Positions 54,784 to 63,776 of a stretch of 64,000 bases of DNA are shown here, one piece after another; position 1 is the first letter of the stretch, and each line of letters begins with the position of its first letter. Under the pieces are notes generated by a model that saw only the letters and a list, made by a program, of their open reading frames with translations, did not search any database and had not been told where the DNA came from. The stretch lies in the NCBI GenBank assembly GCA_016792845.1, contig JAEUKH010000041.1:1-64000 (forward strand), given 5' to 3'. The position numbers were made by a program, and so were the translations under genes. Source of the stretch: Myxococcales bacterium (GTDB lineage Bacteria; Myxococcota_A; Polyangia; Polyangiales; Ga0077539).

Positions 54784-55592
54784 CCGTGCCCCTCATCGAC
54801 AGCCACTGCCACCTCGATTTCGCTGACTTCGCGCCCGAGCGAGAGGCCATCATCGCCCGCGGGCGCGAGGCCGGGGTCGTGTGCTTCGTCACCATCGGCG
54901 CAGGGCGCTCGCCCGACGAGGCCGCGGCCGCGGTCGACCTCGCCCACGCCCACGAAGACGTCGTGGCGACGGTGGGCGTCCACCCGCACGACGCGGCGCT
55001 GAGTACCGAGGCGGCGGAGGCGAAGCTTGAGGCCCTCGGGGCCGACCCGCGGGTGGTGGCCATCGGCGAGATCGGCCTCGATTTTCACTACGATCACAGC
55101 CCCCGCGCGGTGCAGGCTGAGGTCTTCCGGCGGTACCTCGCCATGGCCAGGCGGCTCAAAAAGCCCGTGGTGATTCACACCCGCAGCGCCGCGGCCGAGA
55201 CCTTGGCCGTTCTGCGCGACGAGGGCGCCCGCGATGTGGGCGGCATCATCCATTGCTTCTCAGAAGACACGGCCTTCGCCCGGGCCGCCCTCGACCTCGA
55301 CTTCGACATCTCGTTCTCGGGCATCGTCACCTTCAAGACCGCGACGGCCATCCGCGAGGCGGCGCGGGTGGTGCCCCTCGACCGGATGCTCGTCGAGACC
55401 GACAGCCCGTACCTGGCCCCCATCCCCTTCCGCGGAAAGCGCAACGAGCCCGCGTACGTGGCGCACACGGCGCGCTTCCTCGCGTCGCACCTCGGGGTCT
55501 CCGAGGCTCACTTCGCCGCGGCCACGACGGCGACGGCGACGCGGCGGTTGGGCCTCTCGGGGCTCGTCGCGGGCCTCCCGGGCGCCGTCTGA
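54780..55592 (+). CDS. tatD: TatD-family metal-dependent DNase
   Basis: 270 residues, the normal size. Metal ligands: SHCHLDF (HxH) at 7-13, GEIGLDFHYD (about 96-105), VIHTRSA, HCFSED and TDSPYLAP. 3'-5' exonuclease acting on DNA in quality control or fragmentation. ATGA overlap with the HEAT gene. Placement after metG is widely conserved. Confidence 0.93.
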   Translation: MTVPLIDSHCHLDFADFAPEREAIIARGREAGVVCFVTIGAGRSPDEAAAAVDLAHAHEDVVATVGVHPHDAALSTEAAEAKLEALGADPRVVAIGEIGLDFHYDHSPRAVQAEVFRRYLAMARRLKKPVVIHTRSAAAETLAVLRDEGARDVGGIIHCFSEDTAFARAALDLDFDISFSGIVTFKTATAIREAARVVPLDRMLVETDSPYLAPIPFRGKRNEPAYVAHTARFLASHLGVSEAHFAAATTATATRRLGLSGLVAGLPGAV

Positions 55593-55648
55593 GCCCAGCG
55601 CGGCGATGCGCCTTGCGGGGTGCCACGGAGCTTCGTTACCGTGTCTCC

Positions 55649-56491
55649 ATGAGCCCTCACCGTGACATGAGCGACCTGCACATCGACCCCAACGCGGCGC
55701 AGGCCGCGTACGCCCGGCTCCTGCCGCGGCTCCAGACCCTCAAGGCGAGCGAAGTCGTGATCCCCTCGGTCGAGGTGACCAAGGCGGTGATGGTGGCCCT
55801 CGCGACGCACCGCGCCCTCGCGCCCGAGCTCGACGCGATGAGCGCCGTGCTGAAAGACTTCAAGCGCGAGTCGCTCGCTGAGCTCGATGTGCTCGCCCTC
55901 GCGGCCTGGCAGGCCGTCATCGAAGAGCGCAACGAGAACGACCCGGCGCACTTTCTGGCCGAGGTGCTCCCCGAGGCGCTGAAGCTCAAGAGCGACCTGC
56001 TCACCGCCGCCACGGCCTTGGCCGCACGGGGGCGGCTCCCGACCACCGTGGTCGAGGGCTACGCCGCGGGCACCGGGCACGAAGACCTCGCCAACGACCT
56101 CGCCGGGCTCGCTCAGCTCTTTCAGTCTCGCTGGAGCGATCTCGCCAACCGCACCGACATCTCAGAGGCCGAGCTCGAACGCGCCAAATCGCTCGGCGCC
56201 ACCATCTTGGCGCGGCTCGCGCTGCGACGCGTCGTCCTCAGCGACCCGCGGCGCCACCCGCTCTCGGCCTCGGAGCTGCGCCGACGCGCCTTCAGCCTGC
56301 TTTTTACGGCCTACGAAGAGGTGCGCCGCGCCGCCGCCGCCACCTATTGGTACAGCCCCGGCGGGTGGGAGCGCTTCGCCCCGTCGCTCTGGAGCGGCCA
56401 AGGCCGCGGCGGCGCCGCGCGACGCGAGACCGACCCCGCGCGTCAGGCCAACCCGGTGGTGCCCTCGGGCGGAGAGAAGCCCCGCGGCTGA
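55649..56491 (+). CDS. unknown helical protein
   Basis: 280 residues from the ATG at 55649; the frame is open further upstream, but that part is a shadow of tatD. Almost all alpha-helix, no signal peptide or membrane segment. A short aromatic patch ATYWYSPGGWERF (about 230-242) precedes a basic, Arg/Gly-rich C-terminus. No family recognised. Confidence 0.65.
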   Translation: MSPHRDMSDLHIDPNAAQAAYARLLPRLQTLKASEVVIPSVEVTKAVMVALATHRALAPELDAMSAVLKDFKRESLAELDVLALAAWQAVIEERNENDPAHFLAEVLPEALKLKSDLLTAATALAARGRLPTTVVEGYAAGTGHEDLANDLAGLAQLFQSRWSDLANRTDISEAELERAKSLGATILARLALRRVVLSDPRRHPLSASELRRRAFSLLFTAYEEVRRAAAATYWYSPGGWERFAPSLWSGQGRGGAARRETDPARQANPVVPSGGEKPRG

Positions 56492-56542
56492 CCCCCAGCG
56501 CCCGCCCGCGGGCCGATCGACCTCCGCTTGGGCTCTCCCCTG

Positions 56543-56790
56543 CCCTGACCTTGACCAAGCCCCTCCTGGGGCGCCTACGGCCCCCGCAGACCTTGGGCAA
56601 CCCCTCCCGAGGGGCTCGCACAGCCCTCGCAGACCTTGGGCAACCCCCCGCAGGGCGTCTCACAACCCTCGCAGACCTTGGGCAACCCCTCCCGAGGGGC
56701 TCGGGCGGCCCTCGCAGACCTTGGGCAACCCCGCACAGGGCCTCGCACAGCCCTCGCAGACCTTGGGCAAGCCCGTCGGCCCCGCACGGC
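56543..56790. repeat. 42/43-bp tandem array of hairpin units
   Basis: Core GCAGACCTTGGGCAA occurs at 56586, 56629, 56671, 56714 and 56756, i.e. periods of 43, 42, 43 and 42 bp. A diverged unit precedes them near 56543-56580. Odd units carry a perfect CCCCTC-CC-GAGGGG hairpin (56601-56614, 56686-56699); even units carry a weaker CCCC...AGGG. Two units therefore make an 85-bp higher-order repeat. Confidence 0.85.
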
Positions 56791-56863
56791 CCGGGCCCGG
56801 CGACGCGGCGAGCCCCCCGCAGGAGGCCTTCACAGCACGAGACGCCCGAGTTGGCGCAGGGAG

Positions 56864-56878
56864 TGACGAACTTTGTCA
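56864..56878. promoter_or_regulatory. dyad TGACG-N5-TGTCA, site 3
   Basis: One-base variant of the dyad at 20580 and 24521, with the same 5-bp spacing. It lies 78 bp before the start of the 1197-residue Cys-rich repeat protein. Confidence 0.4.
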
Positions 56879-56941
56879 CCCCAAAGGCGCCCCGAACGAC
56901 TTGAATCACTGCGCAAAAACGGGCCTCCTCAACGGCACTTG

Positions 56942-56948
56942 AAGGAGG
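56942..56948 (+). promoter_or_regulatory. strong Shine-Dalgarno of Cys-rich repeat gene
   Basis: AAGGAGG, 8 nt before the ATG at 56957; fixes the start. Confidence 0.75.
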
Positions 56949-56956
56949 GTCGAGAC

Positions 56957-59900
56957 ATGATGAACCGAGTGACCCGATGGGCTGCGATGGCAGTCATCGG
57001 CCTCGCGATGGTGGGCTGCACATCTGGGAGCTCCGTGATCGGCGGCAACGCCGACGCCGGCCGGATCGACGTGGGGCTCGATGTGAGCTGTACCCAGCCG
57101 CAGTCACGCTGCGGCAACACCTGCGTCGATTTCGCGAGCGACAACGACAACTGCGGCGGCTGCAACACCCGCTGCGCGCGCACCGAAGTGTGCGCGATGG
57201 GGCGCTGCGTGACGCAGTGTCCGACGGGGCTCGGGCTCTGTGACGGGCGCTGCGTCGACCTGACCGTCGACCGCGGCAACTGCGGCGCCTGCGGCACCCG
57301 ATGCGAGACGGGCCTCGTCTGCGCGATGGGCCGCTGCGCCCTGGAGTGCGGCGCGGGGCTGGCCACCTGCGGCGGCGCGGGCGACGCGGGCGCCGACGCG
57401 GGGGCGATGCGCTTCTGCGCCAACACCCGCACCGATCGGCTCAACTGCGGCGCCTGCGGCAACGCGTGCCCCACGGGTCAGCAGTGCGACAACGGGCAGT
57501 GCGCGACGGCGTGTCCGATGGGGCAGTCGGTGTGCGACGGCCGCTGCGTCGACATCAACAGCGACAACGCCAACTGCGGGCGCTGTGCGAACGCGTGTCC
57601 GAGCGGCCAGCTCTGTTCGGCGGGCATGTGCCGGGTGAGCTGCGGCGCGGGCACGACCCAGTGCGGCGGGCTCTGCGCCAACACCGACACCGACAACGCC
57701 AACTGCGGCGCCTGCGGCATGGCGTGTCCGAGCGGCCAGGTGTGCTCGGGCGGCATGTGCCGGGTGTCGTGCGTCGAAGGCACGACCAATTGCGGCGGCG
57801 CGTGCCGCGACACCCAGACCGACAACGCCAACTGCGGCGCCTGCGGGATGCGCTGCCCCGAAGGCCAGCTCTGCTCGGCGGGCATGTGCCGCGTCTCGTG
57901 CGGCGCGGGCACCACCAACTGCGAGGGCGTCTGTCGCGACACCGCCACCGACAACAACAACTGCGGCGCGTGCGGCATGGCGTGCCCCAGCGGCCAGGTG
58001 TGCTCGGGCGGGATGTGCCGGGTGAGCTGCGCCGCGGGCACCACCAACTGTGAGGGCGCGTGCCGCGACCTCGCGAGCGACAACGCCAACTGCGGGCGCT
58101 GCGGGAGCGCGTGTCCGGGCGGTCAGGTGTGCTCGGGCGGTATGTGCCGCGTGAGCTGCGCCGCGGGTACGAGCAACTGCGACGGGACGTGCCGCGACCT
58201 CGCCACCGACAACGCCAACTGCGGCGGCTGCGGCGCGGCGTGTCCGAGCGGCGAGCTCTGTTCGGGCGCGATGTGCCGGGTGAACTGCGGCGCGGGCACC
58301 ACCAACTGCAACGGCGCGTGCCGCGACACCCAGACTGACAACGCCAACTGCGGCGCGTGCGGCAACGCGTGTGCGAGCGGCCAGGTGTGCTCGGGCGGCA
58401 TGTGCCGGGTGAGCTGCGCCGCGGGAACGAGCAACTGCTCGGGAGCCTGCCGCGACCTCGCCACCGACAACGCCAACTGCGGGATGTGCGGCGTCGCGTG
58501 TCCGAGCGGCCAGCTCTGCTCGGGGTCGATGTGCCGTCTGAGCTGCGCGGCGGGCACCACCAACTGCTCGGGCGCGTGCCGCGACCTTCAGACCGACAAC
58601 GCCAACTGCGGCGGCTGCGGCACGGCTTGCCCAAGCGGGCAGGTGTGCATGGGCGGAATGTGCCGCGTGAGCTGCGCGGCGGGCACCACCAACTGCTCGG
58701 GCGTGTGCCGCGACCTCACCACCGACACGAACCACTGCGGCGCCTGCGGCACCGCCTGCGCGGCGGGGCAGATCTGTTCGGGCTCGCAGTGCCGGGTCTC
58801 GTGCGGCGCGGGCACCACCGACTGCTCGGGCGTGTGCCGCGACACCACCACCGACAACAACCACTGCGGCGCCTGCGGGCGGGTGTGTCCGAGCGGCCAG
58901 GTGTGTTCGGGCTCGCAGTGCCGCGTGAGCTGCGCCTCGGGCACCACCAACTGCTCGGGCGCGTGCCGCGACCTCCAGACCGACCTCGCCAACTGCGGCG
59001 CCTGCGGAACGGCTTGCCCCAGCGGCCAGGTGTGCTCTCGCGGAGCGTGCACCGTGAGCTGCGGCGCGGGCCTCACCAACTGCAACGACACCTGCCGCGA
59101 CCTCGCGAGCGACCTCGCCAACTGCGGCTCCTGCGGCAACACCTGCGCGGCGGGCCAGGTGTGCTCGAACCGCGCGTGCGTGACCAGCTGCGGCGGCGGC
59201 CAGAGCAACTGCTCGGGGGTGTGCCGCGACCTCCAGACCGACAGCGCCAACTGCGGCGGGTGCGGCACCCAGTGCCCCTCGGGGCAGCTCTGCTCGGGCG
59301 CGATGTGCCGCACCACCTGCACCTCGGGTCAGACCGAGTGCTCGGGGGTGTGCCGCAACCTTCAGAGCGACAACGCCAACTGCGGCATGTGCGGGCGCTC
59401 GTGCGCCGCGGGCACGGCGTGCCAGAACGGGAGCTGCACGGTGCAGTGCTCGTCGAGCCAGACCAACTGCTCGGGCACCTGTCGCACGTTGCAGACCGAC
59501 AACGCCAACTGCGGCGCGTGCGGCACGGTGTGTCCGCAGGGGCAGGCGTGCGTGAACGGGGCGTGTACGTTGAGCTGCCAGTCGGGGCTCACGAACTGCT
59601 CGGGGGTGTGTCGCGACCTGGCCAACGACAACACCAACTGCGGCACCTGCGGCGTGGCGTGCACGGGGCTCACCTCGTGCCAGAGCGGCGCGTGCACGGT
59701 GGTGTGCGCGAGCGGTCAGCTGGCCTGCTCGGGGGTTTGCCGCGACGTTCGTACCGACGTCAACAACTGCGGCACCTGCGGCAACGTGTGCTCGACGGGC
59801 CAGGTGTGCAGCAACGGGAGCTGCACCACGGTGTGCTCGGGGGGCCTGACCTTCTGTAGCAACTCGTGCGTCGACACGCAGTCGAACCCGGCGCACTGCG

Positions 59901-60550
59901 GCGGGTGCAACATCGCGTGCAGCAGCGGTCAGTTCTGCATCAGCGGCACGTGCCGGACGACGATCCACAACTCGCTGACGCGCACCTACTCGAACACCGC
60001 AAGCGGGTGCTCGTACGACAACGCCCACGCGTACCGCTGGGACAACATGGGCACCATGAGCTGGCGCGAGTGCATGCGCACGGCCTCGCGGTACGGCGCG
60101 ATGGTGGCCCCGAACGCGTACACGAGCCCGAGCACGGGGTGGTACGGCCACCGCAACGGGTCGAACGCGATGACGGGGGTGTGGTCGAGCTATCAGTCGG
60201 CCAACATCGACTCGGGGCAGGCGTGCATCATCGCCCGCGACGCGCGCACCAACACCCGCGACGTGAACCTCAACGCGTCGATCACCTACGACGGTCAGGT
60301 GTGGCGCTACCAAGACTACGGCGTGCGGTACTTCGACGAGTGCCAGCTCCTCGCGGCGCAGGCCGGCGCGTCGATCATCACGCCGTACACGCTCGGGCGC
60401 ACCGGGGCCGACTACTGGGTGCACAGCGTGCACATGTGCAACACCTACGAGTGGATCACCTCAGGCGGCGCCAACTTCTCGTACGACAACATCGGCGCGT
60501 ACGCGCGGTCGAGCCAGCGTAACTGCATGGTCGGCTACGTCGACAACTGA
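56957..60550 (+). CDS. giant lipoprotein with 22 Cys-rich (Stig1-like) modules and a duplicated C-terminal domain
   Basis: 1197 residues. Signal peptide with lipobox AMVGC, Cys21 lipidated. From about residue 35 to 1000 there are 22 head-to-tail modules of roughly 43 residues (129 bp), each with eight Cys: NCGxCGxxCPxGQxCxxGxC, CxxGxTxCxGxC and a DxxTDNAN linker. The pattern resembles plant Stig1-type repeats often predicted in Myxococcota surface proteins; nearly every module is expected to be fully disulfide-bonded. Residues about 1001-1197 are a different domain built from two related halves, each with an EC and a QxC pair. Surface adhesin, stalk or matrix protein is plausible but unproven. 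Confidence 0.85.
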   Translation: MMNRVTRWAAMAVIGLAMVGCTSGSSVIGGNADAGRIDVGLDVSCTQPQSRCGNTCVDFASDNDNCGGCNTRCARTEVCAMGRCVTQCPTGLGLCDGRCVDLTVDRGNCGACGTRCETGLVCAMGRCALECGAGLATCGGAGDAGADAGAMRFCANTRTDRLNCGACGNACPTGQQCDNGQCATACPMGQSVCDGRCVDINSDNANCGRCANACPSGQLCSAGMCRVSCGAGTTQCGGLCANTDTDNANCGACGMACPSGQVCSGGMCRVSCVEGTTNCGGACRDTQTDNANCGACGMRCPEGQLCSAGMCRVSCGAGTTNCEGVCRDTATDNNNCGACGMACPSGQVCSGGMCRVSCAAGTTNCEGACRDLASDNANCGRCGSACPGGQVCSGGMCRVSCAAGTSNCDGTCRDLATDNANCGGCGAACPSGELCSGAMCRVNCGAGTTNCNGACRDTQTDNANCGACGNACASGQVCSGGMCRVSCAAGTSNCSGACRDLATDNANCGMCGVACPSGQLCSGSMCRLSCAAGTTNCSGACRDLQTDNANCGGCGTACPSGQVCMGGMCRVSCAAGTTNCSGVCRDLTTDTNHCGACGTACAAGQICSGSQCRVSCGAGTTDCSGVCRDTTTDNNHCGACGRVCPSGQVCSGSQCRVSCASGTTNCSGACRDLQTDLANCGACGTACPSGQVCSRGACTVSCGAGLTNCNDTCRDLASDLANCGSCGNTCAAGQVCSNRACVTSCGGGQSNCSGVCRDLQTDSANCGGCGTQCPSGQLCSGAMCRTTCTSGQTECSGVCRNLQSDNANCGMCGRSCAAGTACQNGSCTVQCSSSQTNCSGTCRTLQTDNANCGACGTVCPQGQACVNGACTLSCQSGLTNCSGVCRDLANDNTNCGTCGVACTGLTSCQSGACTVVCASGQLACSGVCRDVRTDVNNCGTCGNVCSTGQVCSNGSCTTVCSGGLTFCSNSCVDTQSNPAHCGGCNIACSSGQFCISGTCRTTIHNSLTRTYSNTASGCSYDNAHAYRWDNMGTMSWRECMRTASRYGAMVAPNAYTSPSTGWYGHRNGSNAMTGVWSSYQSANIDSGQACIIARDARTNTRDVNLNASITYDGQVWRYQDYGVRYFDECQLLAAQAGASIITPYTLGRTGADYWVHSVHMCNTYEWITSGGANFSYDNIGAYARSSQRNCMVGYVDN

Positions 60551-60851
60551 CCCGCCGATCGCCCGCCCCGCAGCGCCGTGGACACCCGCGGCGCGGCTCC
60601 CCCCCGCCGACAGCCAGTGAGCGCCGCGCATGGCGCGTGACGCGCGGAGACTTGCGCGCGCTGCGCGGTCGGTTGTGGCGTCAGGGCCCCTGTCGAACGC
60701 GACGGGTGTCACCGATGCCCCGTTGCACCGCGTGGGCGTCATGCCCTCGGGGCGACGCGTTCGGCCGACGGGGGTGTCGCCGCGAGGGCCGAGGGCGCTG
60801 TGTGAGAATGAACGCCTCAGCGAGGCGCGAGACGATGTATCGTTTCGTTCG
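60551..60851. other. 301-bp gap, no gene supported
   Basis: Contains a probable terminator for the Cys-rich gene (60573-60594). The frame of the following lipoprotein is open upstream to 60630 but codes for nothing recognisable. No clear promoter seen. Confidence 0.5.
60573..60594 (+). terminator. hairpin after Cys-rich repeat gene
   Basis: GCGCCG (60573-60578), 10-nt loop, CGGCGC (60589-60594), 23 bp after the stop codon. No T-tract. Confidence 0.4.
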
Positions 60852-62593
60852 ATGAAGCGACCGCAGCTGCTGGCTGGCCTCGCCGCCTCTGCCTGTTTGC
60901 CAGAGATTCGAACCTCGCCTCGCGACGCAGCGGTTGAGGTCGCGGTCGATGTCACCGTCGACAGCGCCACAGCCGACAAAGCACCGTTTGAAGACGCAGC
61001 GCGAGACAGCACCGCGACGGAAGACGCCCGCCGTGATGCGCCCTCAGGCGACGACGCAAGCGCGGGCTGCGCCGAGGGCGCCCGGCGATGCATGGGCGTT
61101 TGCGTCGACCTGTCGCAGAGCGTGCAGCACGGTGGGGCGTGCGGGCAGCGCTGCGCTGCGCTGACAGCGTGAGCGCGTATGGCGTGTGTCGACAAGGGCG
61201 CTGTGTGAACCAGTGTCGCGCGGGCTTTGTCGCAAGCGCTGGGCAGTGTGTTGAGTCACACGATGCGACGCCGCGGCTCCCAGCATGCGATGCCGTCGTC
61301 GCCGGGCTGCGCCCCGAGTTCTCGTGGCTCGGCCCCACCGACGCAGCGGTCAGCGTCGAGCTCTGCGCAGACCCGGCGTGCACGACAGTGATCGAGGGCG
61401 CGACGGTGGCCAACCGCAGGGTCTTCTCGCCCGCGCAGCCGTTGCCCCGTGGCGTCGTGTTCTGGCGCGTCTCGACGGCCAGCACCTCGAGCCCGATGCG
61501 ATGGTCAAACCCGCGGCGCGTGGTCGTGACTCAACGCGGCCCTTCGCCAGGCACGATGTTCGCGCTGCGGTTCGACGCGAACGGCGATGGTCACGGAGAC
61601 CTCATCATTGGTGCACCCGCTGAGGATGCGATCGCGACGCGCCTCGGCGGCAACTCCCTCTCCGCTGAACAAGCGCGGATCGTCGGTCAGAGCGGGTCGC
61701 GCTTGGGCGCGCGGGTCGCCCCGGCAGGCGACCTCGACGGCGACGGGCTCGGTGATGTCTTGGCGACCGCGCCCGTGCGGCACGAGGTGCTGGTTGCGCT
61801 CTCTGGCCTCAACGGCGCGGCGGTGCGTCGGCTCACACTTCAAGACGCGGGCGTTGAGGGATTCGCGAGCGAAGTCGAGGCATTGGGCGACTTCGATGGT
61901 GATGGCTACGCTGACTTCGCGGTGCGCGGCCGTCGCGCGATTGTCATCGTGTTCGGCGACCGCGAAGGGCAGCTCAGCCGACGTTCGACCCTCGAATGGC
62001 CCGAGGCGGTGACGGGGCTTCGCGGTCGGAGCGACGTCAACGGCGACGGTCGCGGCGACCTCTGGTTTACCCTCGAACGTCAGCTGTTTTTCTTGCCCGG
62101 TGGTGCCGACCCAGAGCGCACGCAGGCGCTGATGCTGCCGCTGCAAGCGGAGTTAGAGCGCACCACGACCTACGATTTCGACGCCGACGGATTCGCGGAT
62201 CTCTTCCTGGCCGAGCGTGGCAGCTATCTTCGGGGCCGTCGCGAGCCCCCCTTTGAGCTCAGCCTCATCGATACGAGCGTGATCGACGCTGCGGTAGGCG
62301 ACTTCAACGCCGACGGGCTTGTTGACTTCGCGACCCTCGCGACCAGCCCGATCCAAACGCGGGTGACGTTTCAGCTGTCGACCCCCGACGGTGTCTTCCG
62401 CCCCTTTGTGGCCCCGCCGCTCGCGGGGCTATTGCGCTTTCCGTCGCTCGGGCACGGCGACCTCGGTGGCCCGGGCGGCGATGCGTTGCTCTTGCAGAGC
62501 GCCGAAGGCGCGGTCGTCACCTACGCCCCGGGGCAACCACCTGCGTTTCGAGAGACCGTGATGCTGCCGCGAGACGCGGTGGTCGCGCGCTGA
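60852..62593 (+). pseudogene. FG-GAP/Stig1-like lipoprotein gene broken by a 5-bp repeat
   Basis: The first part (60852-61172) encodes a lipoprotein signal (LAGLAASAC, Cys15), an Asp/Ala-rich linker and the start of one Cys module (CMGVCVDLSQSVQHGGACGQRCA). It stops soon after three copies of GCGCT (61148-61162). Reading with two copies continues CADSVSAYGVCRQGRCVNQC into an open frame to 62593, giving one 578-residue protein. The rest has a fibronectin-like beta segment and FG-GAP/VCBS repeats (FDANGDGHGDLIIGAP, GDLDGDGLGDVL, GDFDGDGYADFAV) as in integrin-alpha-type propellers. As written, it is frameshifted. One module Cys is also replaced by Gly (HGGACG). Confidence 0.75.
61148..61162 (+). 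repeat. GCGCT x3 pentanucleotide repeat at frameshift
   Basis: Three perfect copies of GCGCT (61148, 61153, 61158). Two copies keep the frame open; three place a TGA 7 bases after the repeat (61170-61172). A replication-slippage site. Confidence 0.85.
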
Positions 62594-62756
62594 GTGTGGC
62601 GCAAGCGTCGCAGGCGATGCCCGCAGCGGCGCCCCTTCGACGTACCAATCTGCCGCGCGTCGCGCGAAGTTTGCACCGCCGGGGGGCGCTTCATCCGACG
62701 CGCAGATCGCGACAAAAGACTTTCCCTCGGGCGGTGGGGTCGTGCGATAAAAGCGC

Positions 62757-63749
62757 GTGGGCACCTTCTCGCGTGATGTTCTGACACTCGCTGACCCGAT
62801 CGCCGTGGCCGACGCGCTCGCTCAAAGCCTGCGCAACGCCGCGTCACAGACCCTGCGCCGGCGCGGCCTGGTGGTGGGCATCTCGGGGGGCATCGATTCG
62901 GCCCTCTGCACGGCGCTCGCGGTTCGCGCCTTTGGGGCCTCGAAGGTGTTCGGGCTCTTTCTGCCCGAGCGCGTCTCGTCGAGCGAGTCGCTCACCTACG
63001 GGCGGCTCCTGGCCGAGAAGTTTGGCATCGAGACGGCGGTCGAAGACCTCGCCCCGGCGCTCACGGCCCTCGGGTGTTATGCGCGGCAAGACGAGGCGAT
63101 CCGCGAGGTCTTCCCGCTTTACGATTCGGCGACGTGGAAGTCGAAGATTGTCATCCCGAGCTTGCTCGAAGAGTCGCGCCTGAGCATCTCGCGGGTCACC
63201 GTCGAGCGGCCCGACGGCACCCAAGAGAGCGCCCCGCTGCCGCTCAAGGCGTACCTGAAGCTCGTCGCCGCCACGAACTTCAAGCAGCGCCTCCGCACCA
63301 CCCTCGAATACTACCACGCCGACCGGCTCAACTACGCCGTCGTGGGCACGCCCAACCGGCTCGAATACGACCAGGGCTTCTTCGTCAAGGGCGGCGACGG
63401 CCTCGCCGATGTGAAGCCCATCGCGCACCTCTACAAGACCCAGGTGTACGCCCTCGCCCGCGCCCTCGGCGTGCCCGACGAGATCTGCAACCGCGCGCCC
63501 ACCACCGACACGTTCTCGCTCCCGCAGGGGCAAGACGAGTTCTACTACGCGCTGCCGTACCCCGAGATGGATCTCTGCCTCTACGCGCACAACCACGGCG
63601 TGGCGGCGGCCGAGGTGGCCGCGGTGATGGGGGTCTCGGCCGACACCGTCGAGCGGGTGTTCAAAGACATCGACGCCAAGCGCAGGGCGACCCGGCCGCT
63701 GCATTTGACGGGCCTGCTCCTCGAAGCGGTGCCTGAGATTTCGAAGTAG
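62757..63749 (+). CDS. nadE: NAD synthetase-family (NadE-like) ATP pyrophosphatase
   Basis: 330 residues from a GTG at 62757. N-type ATP pyrophosphatase with P-loop VVGISGGIDSAL (SGGIDS 43-48) and GTPNRLEYDQGFFVKGGDG. There is no N-terminal glutaminase domain, so it is ammonia-dependent. It is about 50 residues longer than a typical NH3-dependent NadE, with an insert between the P-loop half and YYHADRLNYAVVGTPN and an unusual end (DEFYYALPYPEMDLCLYAHNHGV). Followed directly by an AMP-dependent ligase, which is also seen where NadE-like enzymes serve amidation pathways. De novo NAD synthesis is the default reading; the alternative is open. Confidence 0.85.
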   Translation: MGTFSRDVLTLADPIAVADALAQSLRNAASQTLRRRGLVVGISGGIDSALCTALAVRAFGASKVFGLFLPERVSSSESLTYGRLLAEKFGIETAVEDLAPALTALGCYARQDEAIREVFPLYDSATWKSKIVIPSLLEESRLSISRVTVERPDGTQESAPLPLKAYLKLVAATNFKQRLRTTLEYYHADRLNYAVVGTPNRLEYDQGFFVKGGDGLADVKPIAHLYKTQVYALARALGVPDEICNRAPTTDTFSLPQGQDEFYYALPYPEMDLCLYAHNHGVAAAEVAAVMGVSADTVERVFKDIDAKRRATRPLHLTGLLLEAVPEISK

Positions 63750-63776
63750 TCCGGTCGTTACCCATCGGGGCAGTGT

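Larger units (their letters stand above)
56492..56956. other. 465-bp intergenic region with tandem repeats
   Basis: Contains the hairpin tandem array (56543-56790), a third copy of the TGACA-type dyad and the ribosome-binding site of the Cys-rich gene. No protein-coding frame is convincing: the 42/43-bp period would break any frame. Confidence 0.6.

Noticed and set aside
56543..56790. CRISPR array
   Set aside because: Period of 42/43 bp with a core of about 27 bp and short, degenerate, self-complementary intervals rather than unique 30-40-bp spacers; no cas genes.
56304..56909. minus-strand coding repeat protein in the array
   Set aside because: Alternating 42/43-bp periods break the frame at every second unit.
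57104..60433. 1109-residue minus-strand frame across the Cys-rich protein
   Set aside because: Mirror of the tandem repeat; no start or signal, and the plus strand has signal peptide, ribosome-binding site and Cys modules.
60630..60851. upstream extension of the FG-GAP lipoprotein frame
   Set aside because: Encodes an Arg/Ala-rich sequence with no signal; the ATG at 60852 gives the lipoprotein signal directly.
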